Positions 63,091 to 64,000 of a stretch of DNA of 64,000 bases are shown here, piece after piece (the stretch's first letter is position 1; each line of letters opens with the position of its first letter). Location of the stretch: contig CAWDDB010000014.1 in assembly GCA_963800975.1 (NCBI GenBank), positions 434,001-498,000 on the forward strand, read 5' to 3'. Source of the stretch: JALYGY01 sp963800975. GTDB lineage: Bacteria; Actinomycetota; Rubrobacteria; Rubrobacterales; Rubrobacteraceae. Position numbers and translations under genes: made by a program. Under the pieces are notes generated by a model, which saw only the letters and a program-made list of their open reading frames with translations, was not told where the DNA came from and ran no database searches.

Positions 63091-63681
63091 GTGTGGGAGA
63101 ACATCGCGCGCCGGCTCGAGGGTTCGGTGGTGGTGCTCGAGCCACTGGCGCCGAGCCACGAGGAAGCCCTGTTCGAGGCGGCCGGGGACCCCGAGATCTG
63201 GAGATACCTGCCGATCAAGGCGGGTGGTGCCCGCGCCGAATTCGGCGCGTGGCTCGAGGCCGCGCTCGCGGCGTCAGAAGCGGGAGGCGAGGTCGCGTTC
63301 GCCACCCTCGACGCCGCGAGCGGCGAGCCGATCGGCAGCACCCGCTACCTCTCGCTCAGGCCCGAGCACCGCGGGCTGGAGATCGGTTGGACCTGGCTCG
63401 CTACCTCCCACTGGGGAACCGGGGCCAACGTCGAGGCCAAGCAGCTGATGCTGGAGCACGCCTTCGACGCTTTAGGCTGCATACGCGTCGAGTTCAAGAC
63501 CGACGCCCGCAACGAGCGGTCCCGCGGCGCCCTGGCGGCGCTCCCGGCGCGCTTCGAGGGCGTCTTCCGCAAGCACATGATCCTACCCGACGGCACCTAC
63601 CGCGATTCCGCCTACTTCAGCATCGTGGACGACGAATGGCCCGCGGTGAAGGAGAACCTCGAACGTCGCCTGGCAACGTAG
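63091..63681 (+). CDS. GNAT acetyltransferase, RimJ/RimL type
   Basis: A 196-residue acetyl-CoA-dependent N-acetyltransferase. It has VVLEPLAPSHEEALFEAAGD, the central GEPIGSTRYLSLRPEHRGLE, IGWTWLATSHWGTGANVEAK (acetyl-CoA loop region) and CIRVEFKTDARNERSRGALA. The substrate, protein terminus or small amine, cannot be told. Start GTG at 63091, ten bases after the zinc-ribbon gene. Confidence 0.85.
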   Translation: MWENIARRLEGSVVVLEPLAPSHEEALFEAAGDPEIWRYLPIKAGGARAEFGAWLEAALAASEAGGEVAFATLDAASGEPIGSTRYLSLRPEHRGLEIGWTWLATSHWGTGANVEAKQLMLEHAFDALGCIRVEFKTDARNERSRGALAALPARFEGVFRKHMILPDGTYRDSAYFSIVDDEWPAVKENLERRLAT

Positions 63682-63722
63682 GGGTCGTTCGTGTGTAGGG
63701 GTCGTTTACAAACGACCCCTAC
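63678..63722. repeat. Palindromic repeat GTAGGGGTCGTTT with extra copy
   Basis: Arms GTAGGGGTCGTTT (63695-63707) and AAACGACCCCTAC (63710-63722), with a further arm copy GTAGGGGTCGTT at 63678-63689. It lies between convergent genes and may end both. The pattern is like the GTAGAGACGGCC palindrome after rplL, suggesting a dispersed family. Confidence 0.7.
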
Positions 63723-64000
63723 GCGTCGCCGAGCGCGTCGAGCGCCCGCTCGCACCAGCCCCTGACCTCGGCGTTCACACCCATGGCGTCCCAGTCGTCG
63801 GGACCGTACCAGCCGACCTTGTCCTGCGCGAAGTCAGGTCGGACCTCTGTGGAGCCCGAGGGCCTCGCGAAGTAGATCAGGTCTATGTGCTGGTGATTCG
63901 GCCCGATGTTCTCGAGCTGCACCCCGGCGGGCCGGTGTAGCTGCACGGGGTCTTCGACGTCCTCGCGCCTCTCCCCCACGAGCCCGACCCGCAACCCCGT
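63719..64000 (-). CDS. Nudix hydrolase, 5' end cut by the window
   Basis: The C-terminal part of a Nudix-type protein. The visible portion reads TGLRVGLVGERREDVEDPVQ then NIGPNHQHIDLIYFARPSGS, which fits sequence immediately after a Nudix box ending EETGL; the box itself lies beyond the right edge. Substrate unknown. The stop is within the palindrome at 63695-63722. Confidence 0.7.
   Translation of the reverse strand, partial: TGLRVGLVGERREDVEDPVQLHRPAGVQLENIGPNHQHIDLIYFARPSGSTEVRPDFAQDKVGWYGPDDWDAMGVNAEVRGWCERALDALGDA

Overview
The window is a high-GC chromosomal segment that looks like a deep-branching actinobacterium. I would guess Rubrobacter or a close relative, by inference from CarD, ClpC, a class I lysyl-tRNA synthetase, the tilS-hpt-ftsH-fol order and the extreme GC codon use; no database was consulted. 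From position 1 to about 57,950 nearly all genes read on the minus strand. I see no insertion sequence, prophage or CRISPR array.

Positions 1-17,850 hold the complete str-S10-spc cluster and the start of alpha, read right to left: rpsL, rpsG, fusA, tuf1, rpsJ-rplC-D-W-B-rpsS-rplV-rpsC-rplP-rpmC-rpsQ, rplN-X-E-rpsN-rpsH-rplF-R-rpsE-rpmD-rplO-secY, adk-map-infA-rpmJ-rpsM-rpsK and a truncated rpsD. A strong promoter and a 5'-terminal hairpin precede rpsL. Positions 17,986-28,584 hold the beta cluster secE-nusG-rplK-rplA-[L10 leader]-rplJ-rplL-rpoB-rpoC, with a consensus promoter for rpoB. Positions 28,617-30,592 hold tRNA-Thr, tRNA-Tyr, tRNA-Thr, tRNA-Met, tuf2, rpmG and tRNA-Trp; tuf2 is base-for-base the same as tuf1 between the start and stop codons.

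Positions 30,768-39,452 carry radA-disA-carD-ispD-ispF-gltX-cysS-rlmB-yacP and a P-loop protein: DNA-integrity and c-di-AMP signalling, RNA polymerase regulation, isoprenoid precursors and tRNA charging. Several starts here are non-canonical. Positions 39,527-42,350 are three accessory genes (zinc alcohol dehydrogenase, luciferase-like oxidoreductase, 2H phosphoesterase). clpC follows at 42,420-44,927, then lysS (class I) and greA.

Positions 47,518-54,638 carry the housekeeping run tilS-hpt-ftsH-folP-X-folK-coaX. The gene X in the normal folB slot is the most unusual object in the window: a ClpC-type N-terminal double repeat, about two-thirds identical to the ClpC of this same window, joined to a FolB-like domain that appears to lack the catalytic Tyr and Lys. 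Positions 54,650-58,400 are the least conserved part: a decayed TauE/SafE permease, two small membrane proteins, an apparently leaderless autoregulated tetR and a low-complexity membrane-anchored protein. Positions 58,398-64,000 are mostly on the plus strand: a lipoprotein M28 peptidase, the trkA-trkH potassium uptake pair, initiator tRNA-Met (minus), two small orphan genes, a GNAT acetyltransferase and a truncated Nudix gene.
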